From positions 1 through 46,856 of the forward strand of contig DATKGQ010000041.1 in NCBI GenBank assembly GCA_035510715.1: a stretch of 46,856 nucleotides of DNA. The letters run 5' to 3'. The notes beneath the pieces were generated by a model that saw nothing but the letters and a program-made list of their open reading frames with translations, did no database searches and was not told where the DNA came from. A program made the position numbers and the translations under genes. The stretch comes from DATKGQ01 sp035510715. Its GTDB lineage: Bacteria; Patescibacteriota; Saccharimonadia; Saccharimonadales; UBA4665. Below are positions 31,944 to 39,950 of this stretch, one piece after another. The number at the start of each line of letters is the position of its first letter. The stretch's first letter is position 1.

Positions 31944-32143
31944 TGAAGATAGTTGATATCCGCAAATTATCGACGACAGATCTTACGGTAGAATGTACCA
32001 AACTTCGAGAAGAGATCACCGCCCTGCGCCGCCAAAATTATTTAGGCGAGACCCAGAATGTCCGGCTGATCCGAACAAAAAGGAAAGATTTGGCGCGGAT
32101 GTTGACTGTTTTAGGCGAGCAATTAGCAAAGGAGAAAGTATAA
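31943..32143 (+). CDS. rpmC: 50S ribosomal protein L29
   Basis: L29 is a small two-helix protein near the tunnel exit. Starting from the ATG at 31943 it has 66 residues (MKIVDIRKLSTTDL). A GTG one codon upstream is also possible. The conserved helix-turn is seen in LRRQNYLGETQNVRLIR, followed by RKDLARMLTVLGE. The last coding bases contain AAAGGAG (32128-32134), the Shine-Dalgarno sequence for rpsQ. Confidence 0.95.
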   Translation: MKIVDIRKLSTTDLTVECTKLREEITALRRQNYLGETQNVRLIRTKRKDLARMLTVLGEQLAKEKV

Positions 32144-32442
32144 TGGCAAAATCTATCACCGGTGTGGTTATATCTGACAAGTCTGACAAAACGATTGTAA
32201 TTTCAGTTCAGAGCAAGAAACTGAACAAATTATACAAGCGCCAATACCTGGCAACAAAAAAATATAGCGTTCATGACGAGAAGAACGAGGCTAAGGTTGG
32301 CGACGTAGTGTCGATCGTCCCGTCTCGTCCCCGGAGTGCCCAAAAACACCACTCCCTCGAGAAGATTATATCGCGCGCTGTTTTACAACAAAGTGATATT
32401 GTACCAATTGTCGAAGAAGTAGTCGAAGAGGAAAAGAAATGA
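32143..32442 (+). CDS. rpsQ: 30S ribosomal protein S17
   Basis: S17 is a primary 16S-binding protein with an OB fold. I start it at the ATG at 32143 (99 residues, MAKSITGVVISDKSDKT), 8 nt after AAAGGAG. The frame is open further upstream, but that part is out-of-frame rpmC sequence. It keeps KRQYLATKKYSVHDEKNEAKVGD split across the usual loop, and SRPRSAQKHHSLEKII. A glutamate-rich tail of about 15 residues is added. It overlaps rplN by 4 bp. Confidence 0.95.
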   Translation: MAKSITGVVISDKSDKTIVISVQSKKLNKLYKRQYLATKKYSVHDEKNEAKVGDVVSIVPSRPRSAQKHHSLEKIISRAVLQQSDIVPIVEEVVEEEKK

Positions 32443-32807
32443 TTCAACAGGAAACCCGATTAAAAGTCTGCGATAACTCCGGTGCCAAAGAGATTCTTTG
32501 CATTAGAGTACTAGGCGGCTCACGCCGGCGCTATGCCCGGGTCGGTGACGTAATCGTCTGCTCCGTAAAGGACGCTAGTCCAAACGGTAATACGAAGAAA
32601 AAGTCGGTTGTTCGCGCCGTTGTAGTCAGAACCAAAGACATGATCCGCCGGAAAGATGGTTCGACAATCCGATTTGATGACAATGCGGCCGTTATAATTG
32701 ATGCCGAAAAACAACCCACGGGCACGCGAATATTCGGTCCGGTTCCCAGGGAGTTACGTGAACTTGGCTACAACCGAATTATAAGTTTAGCTTCGGAGGT
32801 GCTCTAA
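32439..32807 (+). CDS. rplN: 50S ribosomal protein L14
   Basis: L14 (122 residues) forms part of the intersubunit interface and the landing surface for the silencing factor RsfS. It starts MIQQETRLKVCDNSGAKE. It contains RYARVGDVIVCSVK and ends RELRELGYNRIISLASEVL. It is one of the most conserved proteins here and shows no oddity. It begins within the rpsQ stop codon and is followed one base later by rplX. Confidence 0.98.
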   Translation: MIQQETRLKVCDNSGAKEILCIRVLGGSRRRYARVGDVIVCSVKDASPNGNTKKKSVVRAVVVRTKDMIRRKDGSTIRFDDNAAVIIDAEKQPTGTRIFGPVPRELRELGYNRIISLASEVL

Positions 32808-32808
32808 C

Positions 32809-33144
32809 ATGGCTCAATCTATTTACAAAATCCGATTGAAAAAGAATGATGTCATTGTCGTCAGGAATGGGAAATACAAAGGCCAGACCGGTAAAATCAT
32901 CGCCACACATCCCAAGGATAATAAAGTCACAGTGGAAGGCATTAACATAGTCAAAAAGCATATGAAACCTAACCGTGCTTATCCCCAAGGTGGCATTATC
33001 GAGCTGACCAAGCCGATAGCAGTTAGTAAAGTCGGAATTATGGACCCGGTAACAAAAAAGCCAGTACGAATTAAATACATTCTTGATAAAGACGGTAAAA
33101 AGGTTCGAGTGTATGCTTCAAACAGTAAGGAAATTACATCATGA
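32809..33144 (+). CDS. rplX: 50S ribosomal protein L24
   Basis: L24 starts 50S assembly by binding the 5' end of 23S rRNA. It has 111 residues with a KOW motif in VVRNGKYKGQTGKIIATH (about 17-34). It continues with VEGINIVKKHMKPN and PIAVSKVGIMDP. It overlaps rplE by 4 bp (ATGA). A Shine-Dalgarno-like GGAGG lies in the last codons of rplN. Confidence 0.97.
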   Translation: MAQSIYKIRLKKNDVIVVRNGKYKGQTGKIIATHPKDNKVTVEGINIVKKHMKPNRAYPQGGIIELTKPIAVSKVGIMDPVTKKPVRIKYILDKDGKKVRVYASNSKEITS

Positions 33145-33725
33145 GTGACAAACCAGCAGCGGTAAAAATGGCTTCTACGGCTCATCTGCAAGAGCTTTAT
33201 AAGCAAAAATTAGTTGATGAGTTGAAAGACGAACTGCATTTACAGAACCGCCATGATGTTCCACGACTTGAGAAAATTGTTATTAATTCCGGACTGGGCC
33301 GGGCTCAAGACGATAAAAGGCAAATCGAAGTTGCGACTAACACTATACGTAAAATAACTGGCCAGCAACCCCAACCAACAATCGCTAAAAAATCAATAGC
33401 CAGTTTTAAATTACGCCAAGGCAGTAAAATCGGCCTTAAAGTTACGCTCCGAGGCAAAAGGATGTACGAGTTTTTGGACCGGCTGACTAATATTGTCTTG
33501 CCCCGGTTACGCGATTTTCATGGACTTAGCCCTCGGGCTTTTGACAAGTCGGGTAATTATAGTTTAGGATTTATTGATCAGACAGCATTCCCGGAGCTGA
33601 CATTTGAGGAGACCACCCCAGCACATGGTCTTCAAGTGGGATTGATTATTAGTTGTAAAGAGCCGGCTCATGCCCGGGAATTATTAGAAAAGTTTGGTAT
33701 GCCGTTTGAAAAGGAGAATATATAA
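33141..33725 (+). CDS. rplE: 50S ribosomal protein L5
   Basis: L5 binds 5S rRNA and contacts the P-site tRNA. It has 194 residues, about 15 more than usual because of an N-terminal Lys/Ala extension. Conserved parts are RLEKIVINSGLGRAQDD, TGQQPQPTIAKKSIASFKLR and RDFHGLSPRAFDKSGNYSLG. The end shows GLIISCKEPAHARELLEKFG. It shares one base with rpsN (TAATG). Confidence 0.97.
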   Translation: MSDKPAAVKMASTAHLQELYKQKLVDELKDELHLQNRHDVPRLEKIVINSGLGRAQDDKRQIEVATNTIRKITGQQPQPTIAKKSIASFKLRQGSKIGLKVTLRGKRMYEFLDRLTNIVLPRLRDFHGLSPRAFDKSGNYSLGFIDQTAFPELTFEETTPAHGLQVGLIISCKEPAHARELLEKFGMPFEKENI

Positions 33726-33994
33726 TGGCAAAAAAATCTAGTATAGTGCGCGATCAGAAACGTCAGCGGATGATAATTCATTACGCCGCCAAGCGTGCCG
33801 AACTAAAAGCAATAGGAGATTTTGAAGGCCTGGCTCGCTTACCGCGTAATTCTTCCCCGACCAGATGGAAAAATCGCTGCACCGAAACCGGCCGGTCACG
33901 TGGTTATATGAGACAATTCGGTCTCAGCCGGATAAGTTTTCGCGAACACGCCAGCAAAGGGGAAATCCCTGGTGTAACAAAGTCAAGTTGGTAA
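33725..33994 (+). CDS. rpsN: 30S ribosomal protein S14, long cysteine-free type
   Basis: S14 (89 residues) belongs to the 30S head. It is the zinc-independent long form: the region that carries CxxC...CxxC in the short zinc type here reads PRNSSPTRWKNRCTETGRSR, with a single cysteine. The C-terminus RQFGLSRISFREHASKGEIPG is canonical. The zinc-free type fits the broader absence of structural zinc sites in this window. Confidence 0.97.
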   Translation: MAKKSSIVRDQKRQRMIIHYAAKRAELKAIGDFEGLARLPRNSSPTRWKNRCTETGRSRGYMRQFGLSRISFREHASKGEIPGVTKSSW

Positions 33995-34003
33995 AGGAAG
34001 ACA

Positions 34004-34405
34004 ATGAGTAAAGTTTCAACAGACCCAATCGCCGATATGCTAACCAGAATCCGCAATGCCGTGGCTGCCAGAAAGTCACGGATTACTCTTCCTCATTCCA
34101 AAATGAAGGAATCGATTGCCCAATTACTGAAAACTAGTGGCTTTGTCAATGATTTATCCGTTTCGGGCAGTACGCCAGACAAAATCATCACTATTGTTAT
34201 CAACCAGGAGAATAATAATGCCCGGATTAATGAGATTGTAAGGCTAAGCCGGCCAGGCCGCCGGCAATACAGTAGTAGCCAAGAAATACCGGTAGTAAAA
34301 AGAGGACGCGGGATCGTGGTAGTCTCAACCAGCCGTGGAATACTGACAGGCGATCAAGCCAAAAAACTTGGCATAGGCGGAGAACTAATCTGTAAAATCT
34401 ATTAA
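34004..34405 (+). CDS. rpsH: 30S ribosomal protein S8
   Basis: S8 (133 residues) binds the central domain of 16S rRNA. In E. coli it represses the spc operon. It starts MSKVSTDPIADMLTRIRNA. The C-terminal signature VVSTSRGILTGDQAKKLGIGGE is split by no insertion. An AAAGGAAG stretch precedes the ATG. It lies in standard order between rpsN and rplF. No S8-like helix was recognised near rplE or elsewhere in the operon. Confidence 0.98.
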   Translation: MSKVSTDPIADMLTRIRNAVAARKSRITLPHSKMKESIAQLLKTSGFVNDLSVSGSTPDKIITIVINQENNNARINEIVRLSRPGRRQYSSSQEIPVVKRGRGIVVVSTSRGILTGDQAKKLGIGGELICKIY

Positions 34406-34423
34406 GCAGAGACAGGATAAAAC

Positions 34424-34966
34424 ATGAGTCGGATAGGCAAACAACCAATTACAGTTCCACAAGGTGTTACCATTGCTGTTGATGCTGGTGAAATTGCCGT
34501 GACCGGTCCAAAGGGCACTCTTAAGCAGTTTGCCATGCCGAACATTGGCGTCAAACAAGATGGTGACAGCATTATTGTCACACGCTCTAATGATGAACGG
34601 ACCGTAAGATCACAACACGGTTTAATGCGGTCACTGGTAAACAATATGGTTATAGGAGTCACCCAGGGCTTTACAAAGAAACTGGAGCTTAATGGAGTCG
34701 GTTTCCGTGTAGCCATGAGCGGTACTGATTTACGCTTTAACTTGGGATTTTCTCATGAAGTAATCTATAAGATACCGGCTGGTATTACGATCAGTATTGA
34801 GCAAAATGTCATAACAATTGCCGGAATCAGCAAACAACAAGTCGGCCAAGTTGCGGCTGAAATCCGGTCGTTGAAAAAGCCGGAACCGTATAAAGGCAAA
34901 GGCATTAAGTATGTTGATGAGCGTATTATTCGTAAGAGCGGTAAATCAGGAAAAGAGAAGGCATAA
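34424..34966 (+). CDS. rplF: 50S ribosomal protein L6
   Basis: L6 (180 residues) supports the factor-binding region at the base of the L7/L12 stalk. It has two repeated domains, and the second contains the signature PEPYKGKGIKYVDERIIRKSG. It starts MSRIGKQPITVPQGV and has NMVIGVTQGFTKKLELNGVG between domains. It shares one base with rplR (TAATG). Length and motifs are normal. Confidence 0.98.
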   Translation: MSRIGKQPITVPQGVTIAVDAGEIAVTGPKGTLKQFAMPNIGVKQDGDSIIVTRSNDERTVRSQHGLMRSLVNNMVIGVTQGFTKKLELNGVGFRVAMSGTDLRFNLGFSHEVIYKIPAGITISIEQNVITIAGISKQQVGQVAAEIRSLKKPEPYKGKGIKYVDERIIRKSGKSGKEKA

Positions 34967-35319
34967 TGGATAGGCTAGAGCACAAACATCGTAATCAAAC
35001 GCTACGTCGCAAACGGGTCCGATCGCGGATATCCGGCAATGCCACGCGCCCCCGGTTAAGCGTCCATATAAGTAATCGATATGTTAACGCCCAATTAGTT
35101 GACGACGAATTAGGCGTCACACTGGCCTATGTGACTTCTGTCGGCAGAAAAGACAATGCCTCGTTAAGTGAACAAGCTGTCTGGGTTGGCCAAGAAATTG
35201 CCAAGAAAGCCGAAGCTATTAAGGTAAAAAGTGTCATTTTTGATAGAGGCAGTCATTTATACCATGGTCGCATCAAAGTATTAGCCGATGCCGCCCGTGA
35301 GAAAGGATTAGAATTCTAA
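34966..35319 (+). CDS. rplR: 50S ribosomal protein L18
   Basis: L18 (117 residues) binds 5S rRNA with L5. It shows RVRSRISGNATRPRLSVHIS near the N-terminus and the end signature DRGSHLYHGRIKVLADAARE. There is a one-base overlap with rpsE. Nothing is unusual in length or motif. Confidence 0.98.
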   Translation: MDRLEHKHRNQTLRRKRVRSRISGNATRPRLSVHISNRYVNAQLVDDELGVTLAYVTSVGRKDNASLSEQAVWVGQEIAKKAEAIKVKSVIFDRGSHLYHGRIKVLADAAREKGLEF

Positions 35320-35942
35320 TGCCAGACCAAAGAAGAGGAAGAGATCCCAGAAATAGACGTTCAGACATGCCGCAAGAAGCTAAGCAGTTCGACGAGAGAG
35401 TGGTTCATGTTGATCGAATTGCTCGGGTTGTTAAAGGTGGCCGGCGATTCCGTTTCCGGGCGCTAATAGTTCTCGGTGATCATAAAAACCGGGTAGGAAT
35501 TGGTATCTCAAAAGGCGCCGATGTTTCAATTGCGGTTACCAAAGCTACCGAAGCCGCCAAAAAACACCTTATAACAGTTCCGATTTATAAAGGTACCTTA
35601 CCGCACGATGCCGAAGTAAAATATAGCGGTGCACGCATAATGCTAAAACCAGCCAGTCCGGGTACCGGATTGATAGCTGGAGGCGTGGTTAGAACCATTT
35701 TAGAGGTTGCAGGAGTGAGTAATGCGCTTAGTAAGTCACTTGGCTCATCAAATAAGACTAATGTCGCCTATGCGACCATTAAAGCCTTACAAAGCATTAA
35801 ACCGGCTGATCAGTGGGTTACAACGATGCAGCGTGAGGCAAAAATAGATAAGACAAGTAGTGTTAAGGAAGTTTCTATTGAGAAAAAACCCAAAGTCGTA
35901 ACTGAAGCCAAGCGTCCCGTCAAGAAGGAGCCGGCTAAATGA
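35319..35942 (+). CDS. rpsE: 30S ribosomal protein S5 with terminal extensions
   Basis: S5 lines the mRNA entry site and affects accuracy. The core (about 25-175) has VVHVDRIARVVKGGRRFRFR and GIGISKGADVSIAVTKATEA. The second half contains PASPGTGLIAGGVVRTILE. Both ends are extended: an Arg/Asp-rich N-terminus of about 25 residues and a Lys/Pro/Glu-rich C-terminus of about 35. The next gene is rplO. rpmD (L30), which normally lies between them, is absent, as in CPR genomes. Confidence 0.97.
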   Translation: MPDQRRGRDPRNRRSDMPQEAKQFDERVVHVDRIARVVKGGRRFRFRALIVLGDHKNRVGIGISKGADVSIAVTKATEAAKKHLITVPIYKGTLPHDAEVKYSGARIMLKPASPGTGLIAGGVVRTILEVAGVSNALSKSLGSSNKTNVAYATIKALQSIKPADQWVTTMQREAKIDKTSSVKEVSIEKKPKVVTEAKRPVKKEPAK

Positions 35943-36445
35943 AATATAATGATTTAATTATGAGTCGCCAAAAGAAACCGAAACGAGTCGGCAGGGGGAT
36001 TGCCGCCGGCCAAGGTAAAACAGCCGGTCGTGGCACAAAAGGTCAAAAATCACGGACTGGTTATACTAAGCGGCCCGGTTTTGAAGGCGGTCAGAATCCG
36101 CTTATGCAACGATTGCCAAAGTTACATGGTTATAAGGCGCTAAAACCGAAAGCTGAAGTTATTTACACTGCTCAACTAGATCAATTTGCTGGCAAAACTG
36201 TTGATACGGCCTTGCTAGCCAGCCAGGGCTTGATATCTGGCCCGAGAGTTAGGGTTAAACTGATAGTTAAGGGCGAGGTAACTAAAAAAGTGATTGTTAA
36301 ATTATCAGCCGCCAGTCAGACTGCTATTCAGCAGATTGAAATTGCTGGTGGAAGCTTTGAGGCTGAAATAAGACAATCGGCGGTAAAGAGGGAAAAACCC
36401 AAGGGTGATAAAAAAAGCCGGAAAAAAGTATCAGCTAAAGCTTGA
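35939..36445 (+). CDS. rplO: 50S ribosomal protein L15
   Basis: L15 is a late-assembly 50S protein. I keep the ATG at 35939 because MKYNDL matches the family start MKLNDL/MKLNEL; a second ATG at codon 8 is possible. The glycine-rich RNA-binding arm reads RVGRGIAAGQGKTAGRGTKG and continues QKSRTGYTKRPGFEGGQNPL. The product has 168 residues with a Lys-rich tail. It overlaps rpsE by 4 bp with AAGGAG a few bases upstream. Confidence 0.97.
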   Translation: MKYNDLIMSRQKKPKRVGRGIAAGQGKTAGRGTKGQKSRTGYTKRPGFEGGQNPLMQRLPKLHGYKALKPKAEVIYTAQLDQFAGKTVDTALLASQGLISGPRVRVKLIVKGEVTKKVIVKLSAASQTAIQQIEIAGGSFEAEIRQSAVKREKPKGDKKSRKKVSAKA

Positions 36446-36489
36446 AAAGCCATATTGTATACTTAGAGGGATAGGGGTGTAAGTAAAAT

Positions 36490-37995
36490 ATGAACTGGAA
36501 AATTATCGGGCGATCATTGAAAAACGCCGATATGCGAAAGAGAATTGCCGCTGTCCTTGGTATATTGCTGGTATTCCGTATATTGGCTCATTTACCGGTG
36601 CCACTGGCCAACCCGAAGACTCTGCAGCAGGTCCTGACTAATTTGTTCAATTCGTCACAAACTCCTCAGTTCTTGAGTTTTATGAATGTCTTGAGTGGCG
36701 GCGCTTTAGCAAATTTCTCAATAATGTTAGCTGGTTTGGGGCCGTATATCAATGCCTCTATTATCATGCAGCTGCTGACCAAGGCTTTGCCCAAACTTGA
36801 AGCGCTGCAAAAAGAAGGCGAATTCGGACAGAAAAAAATTAATCAATACACCAGAATATTAACTTTCCCGCTAGCAATTATCCAATCGATCGGCTCAATT
36901 TATCTTATCCGTGAGGCCGCTCAACAAATCAGCGGTGCTGGAAATATCACTGCTAATGCCGATCTGTCTAGGTGGATACTGATGGTTGCTTCGTTAACCG
37001 GCGGCTCAATGCTGTTAATGTGGCTCGGTGAGTTAATTACCGAGAAGGGATTAGGGAATGGCATTTCTTTAATCATTACCGTCGGTATTGTCGGCCGTTT
37101 GCCACAAACTATAAGTAATATTTTGAAACTGTCTGTTGACAAGGCACATAAACTGAAGTTATTCGGCGGTGTTCTACCGTTTAATAAATGGCAGCTTATG
37201 TACGGGGTAATTATCGTCGCGGTGATTATTTTTGTTACCTTCCTGGTAGTTAAATTAAACGAGGCTGCCCGCCGGCTGACAATCCATTACGCTAAACGTG
37301 TGCAGGGTAACCGTACCTATGGCGGTATTACTACGACTCTGCCGGTAAAGCTTATCGCTGCCGGCGTAATTCCGATCATCTTTGCAGTTGCGTTCTTAAG
37401 CGTGCCGAGTTTTGCTGCCCAATTAATGATGCACGCCAAGAGTGTTCGGCTGGACCATATTGGGACCTTTATCTATTCCTGGTTCCAGTCACCTACCTAT
37501 GGCAGCTTTTCTAAGGGCGGGTTTCATCCGTATGTCTATCCGTCAGTGTATTTTTTGTTGGTTTTTGTATTTACCTTTTTCTATACGAACGTGACCTTCA
37601 ATTCGAAGGATATAGCCGAGAACCTGCAGAAACAAGGCGGATTTATTGAAGGCATACGGTCTGGTAATCAAACTGAGAAGTATCTTAGCAAAGTGGTTAA
37701 CCGCGTGACGCTGTTCGGTGCGATCAGTCTTGGCTTGCTGGCGGTATTGCCGATTTTTGCGCAATCATTTATTAATGCCGATATTACAATTGGCGGCACC
37801 AGTGTATTAATTCTTGTCTCGGTTTCTCTGGAAACGCTTCGGGCTGTCGAATCGCGGGCCTTAATGGTGACTTACGATCAGTATTCCGAGCCCGGTTTCT
37901 TTACTGAAGCCAGCGATCATAATCCTGATGAAAAAACCAAGCACAAATTATTGCCGCATCTTCACCGACAGCCGGTGGCAGATAAAACAAAATAA
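36490..37995 (+). CDS. secY: Protein translocase subunit SecY
   Basis: SecY forms the protein-conducting channel of the Sec translocon. Ten membrane helices can be traced. The plug region follows helix 1. ITEKGLGNGISLII-like residues sit near the cytoplasmic loop, and the conserved GIRSGNQTEKYL motif with its arginine is in loop 8-9. At 501 residues it is about 60 longer than usual, with a larger loop near 145-160 and a hydrophilic C-tail of about 40 residues rich in His and Lys. A TATACT box at 36458-36463 and AGGGGTG before the ATG suggest an extra promoter. adk and map, which often follow, are absent. Confidence 0.97.
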   Translation: MNWKIIGRSLKNADMRKRIAAVLGILLVFRILAHLPVPLANPKTLQQVLTNLFNSSQTPQFLSFMNVLSGGALANFSIMLAGLGPYINASIIMQLLTKALPKLEALQKEGEFGQKKINQYTRILTFPLAIIQSIGSIYLIREAAQQISGAGNITANADLSRWILMVASLTGGSMLLMWLGELITEKGLGNGISLIITVGIVGRLPQTISNILKLSVDKAHKLKLFGGVLPFNKWQLMYGVIIVAVIIFVTFLVVKLNEAARRLTIHYAKRVQGNRTYGGITTTLPVKLIAAGVIPIIFAVAFLSVPSFAAQLMMHAKSVRLDHIGTFIYSWFQSPTYGSFSKGGFHPYVYPSVYFLLVFVFTFFYTNVTFNSKDIAENLQKQGGFIEGIRSGNQTEKYLSKVVNRVTLFGAISLGLLAVLPIFAQSFINADITIGGTSVLILVSVSLETLRAVESRALMVTYDQYSEPGFFTEASDHNPDEKTKHKLLPHLHRQPVADKTK

Positions 37996-38034
37996 AATCA
38001 TTTACTCAGTTTGACGACTATTCAATAAAAACAC

Positions 38035-38064
38035 TTTACAATCTCCTATGGCTAATGATATACT
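38035..38064 (+). promoter_or_regulatory. Promoter of the infA-rpsI (alpha) operon
   Basis: TTTACA (38035-38040), an 18-bp spacer and an extended -10, TG-A-TATACT (38056-38064). The predicted start near 38071 leaves an 11-nt leader before the infA ATG at 38082. Confidence 0.6.
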
Positions 38065-38081
38065 CAATATCTGTTATATTT

Positions 38082-38303
38082 ATGGCTGCCAATAAAGAAG
38101 TCATCGAGTTGACTGGAACTGTTATTGAGACCTTACCAGGTACTCAGTTCAGAATCGAACTCGAAAATGGCCATAAAATTATAGCTCATATTGCCGGTAA
38201 GATGAGGAAGCATTATATCCGAATTGTACCCGGTGATGGCGTTACGGTTGAGTTAACCCCCTACGATCTCACAAAGGGTAGAATCACCTATCGCAAAGCA
38301 TAA
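38082..38303 (+). CDS. infA: Translation initiation factor IF-1
   Basis: IF-1 is a single OB-fold protein that blocks the ribosomal A site during initiation. I use the ATG at 38082 (73 residues, MAANKEVIELTGTVIE), which has the normal family length. An in-frame ATG nine codons upstream lies inside the -10 promoter element and is unlikely. The core GHKIIAHIAGKMRKHYIRI and the following PGDGVTVELTPYD are canonical. It opens the alpha operon directly after secY. Confidence 0.97.
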   Translation: MAANKEVIELTGTVIETLPGTQFRIELENGHKIIAHIAGKMRKHYIRIVPGDGVTVELTPYDLTKGRITYRKA

Positions 38304-38348
38304 AATAAGCAGTGTGTCATTGAACACGTATGAGGAGCAATGATCCGC

Positions 38349-38465
38349 ATGAAAGTGCGTGCCAGCGTCAAAAAGATTAGTTCTGATGATAAGATAGTGC
38401 GCCGTAAGGGGCGGATTTATGTCATTAATAAATTTAAGCCAAAGCACAAGCAGAGGCAGGGTTAA
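38349..38465 (+). CDS. rpmJ: 50S ribosomal protein L36, cysteine-free type
   Basis: L36 (38 residues, MKVRASVKKISSDDKIVRR... ending KHKQRQG) is the smallest 50S protein. The zinc ligands of the common form (C..C......C....H) are replaced: SSDD stands where CxxC is expected, and INKF later. This is therefore the zinc-independent version. GAGGAG (38332-38337) lies 11 nt before this ATG. An in-frame ATG three codons upstream sits only 2 nt from it and is less likely. Confidence 0.93.
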   Translation: MKVRASVKKISSDDKIVRRKGRIYVINKFKPKHKQRQG

Positions 38466-38468
38466 AAC

Positions 38469-38855
38469 ATGGCTCGTATTTCTGGAGTTACTATCCCCAG
38501 CGACAAGCAAGTGCAGGTGGCCTTAACCTATATTTATGGTATCGGCCAAAATACCAGTCAGAAAATACTGGCTTTAGCAAAAGTTGAACCGACCGTGCGG
38601 GTGAACAAGTTAACTGATGCCGAGATTACCCATATTCAGGAAGCGATTAACAATCATTATATTGTCGAAGGTGAATTGCAGCGTGTTGTGACCGGCAATA
38701 TCAAGCGGTTGAAGGATATTAAATCGTATCGCGGGATACGGCACCAGGCAAATTTACCGACTAGAGGCCAGCGTACCCGGACTAATGCTAGAACGAGGCG
38801 CGGTAGGAAAATAACAGTTGGCGGAACCTCCCGAAAAGTTCCGACAAAGACATGA
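38469..38855 (+). CDS. rpsM: 30S ribosomal protein S13
   Basis: S13 (128 residues) sits in the 30S head, making bridges B1a and B1b and touching the P-site tRNA. It starts MARISGVTIPSDKQ. The helix-turn GIGQNTSQKILALAKV and the signature YRGIRHQANLPTRGQRTRTN are present. Its tail (TVGGTSRKVPTKT) differs from the usual poly-basic end. It follows rpmJ by 3 bp. Confidence 0.97.
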   Translation: MARISGVTIPSDKQVQVALTYIYGIGQNTSQKILALAKVEPTVRVNKLTDAEITHIQEAINNHYIVEGELQRVVTGNIKRLKDIKSYRGIRHQANLPTRGQRTRTNARTRRGRKITVGGTSRKVPTKT

Positions 38856-38869
38856 AATGGTCTTTATAA

Positions 38870-39310
38870 ATGGCTAAAGAAGTTAAGCAAACAACCCCAA
38901 CTGAGCAAGCAGCTGAAACCGCAGTTAAGCCGGTTATTAAAAAAACCAAGGTTAAGCGAATAGTTCCTACCGGACAGGTACATATACAGGCGACATTTAA
39001 TAACACGATAGTGTCGTTTACAGATCTTAAAGGAAATGTGCTCTCCTCATCCAGTGCTGGAGCTTGTGGTTTCCGCGGTTCGAAAAAAGGTACCGCTTAT
39101 GCTGCTCAAGTTGCCTCAGAAAAAGCTGCCCAGATTGCCAAACAGACATATAACCTTAGTAAAGTTGACGTATTTGTGAAAGGTATTGGCCTTGGCCGGG
39201 ATTCTGCTATCCGCGGATTACAGAATTATAATCTGTACGTTGAAGCAATTCATGATGTAACCGGGATACCACATGGGGGCGTTAGACCGCCGAAAACCCG
39301 CCGAGTATAG
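38870..39310 (+). CDS. rpsK: 30S ribosomal protein S11 with an N-terminal extension
   Basis: S11 (146 residues) is on the 30S platform near the mRNA exit. The conserved part begins at about residue 34 (GQVHIQATFNNTIVSFTDLKG). It continues through GFRGSKKGTAYAAQVASEKA and ends with the typical IPHGGVRPPKTRRV. About 20 extra N-terminal residues are rich in Lys, Thr and Glu. No Shine-Dalgarno sequence is visible before the ATG. Confidence 0.97.
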   Translation: MAKEVKQTTPTEQAAETAVKPVIKKTKVKRIVPTGQVHIQATFNNTIVSFTDLKGNVLSSSSAGACGFRGSKKGTAYAAQVASEKAAQIAKQTYNLSKVDVFVKGIGLGRDSAIRGLQNYNLYVEAIHDVTGIPHGGVRPPKTRRV

Positions 39311-39318
39311 GAAAAATT

Positions 39319-39936
39319 ATGGCACGAGATATGCAATCAATTGTAAAAATGAGTCGCCGCGAAGGTTATGCCTTGCATCCTAAAGCATTTAAGGCACTTG
39401 TTAAACGTACATCTCCGCCGGGACAACAGCAACGCCGCGGTGGCCGCAATAAACCCAGCCAGTATGCACTGCAATTGCGTGAGAAACAGAAAGTTAAGCG
39501 GTTATATGGCTTATTGGAGCGGCAGTTCAGGAATGTCATGAAAATAGCTTCCCGGAGCCGCGGACAATCAGGCGAGGTCTTACTGCGCTTGTTAGAGCAG
39601 AGAATTGACAATGCAGTCTATCGGTCTGGTTTTGCAACCAGCCGCCGAGCGGCTCGGCAATTGGTTACCCACGGGCATTTCACATTGAACGGACGTCGTG
39701 TCAATATACCGTCAATCGAAGTAAAAATTGGTGACCAGCTGGCAGTCCGAACCCAAAGCCGAGAAACGGATTATTTTAGAAAGATAGATGATGTTAGCCC
39801 TAATCCAAGTGATATACCTATCTGGATGAAGGTAAATCGTAAAAAGTTTGAAATTTCTATTACCGGCTTGCCGTCTCGATCCGACGCTGAGCCCGACATT
39901 AATGAATCGTTGATCGTTGAGTATTATTCACGCTAA
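39319..39936 (+). CDS. rpsD: 30S ribosomal protein S4, cysteine-free type
   Basis: S4 (205 residues) nucleates 30S assembly at the five-way junction and helps unwind incoming mRNA. An S4 RNA-binding domain lies at about 93-155 (LLRLLEQRIDNAVYRSGFA and ARQLVTHGHFTLNGRRVNIPS). The N-terminus, which carries four zinc cysteines in some bacteria, has none here (SRREGYALHPKAFKALVKR). In other bacteria S4 can repress the alpha operon; no such site was identified. Confidence 0.97.
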   Translation: MARDMQSIVKMSRREGYALHPKAFKALVKRTSPPGQQQRRGGRNKPSQYALQLREKQKVKRLYGLLERQFRNVMKIASRSRGQSGEVLLRLLEQRIDNAVYRSGFATSRRAARQLVTHGHFTLNGRRVNIPSIEVKIGDQLAVRTQSRETDYFRKIDDVSPNPSDIPIWMKVNRKKFEISITGLPSRSDAEPDINESLIVEYYSR

Positions 39937-39950
39937 AAGGAGAGTGATCC

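Noticed and set aside
31993..32142. Upstream extension of the rpsQ frame
   Set aside because: It is the shifted frame of rpmC; S17 begins at 32143 with a well-spaced Shine-Dalgarno sequence.
38055..38081. Longer infA start at the ATG at 38055
   Set aside because: This ATG lies in the extended -10 promoter element, and the ATG at 38082 gives the normal IF-1 length.
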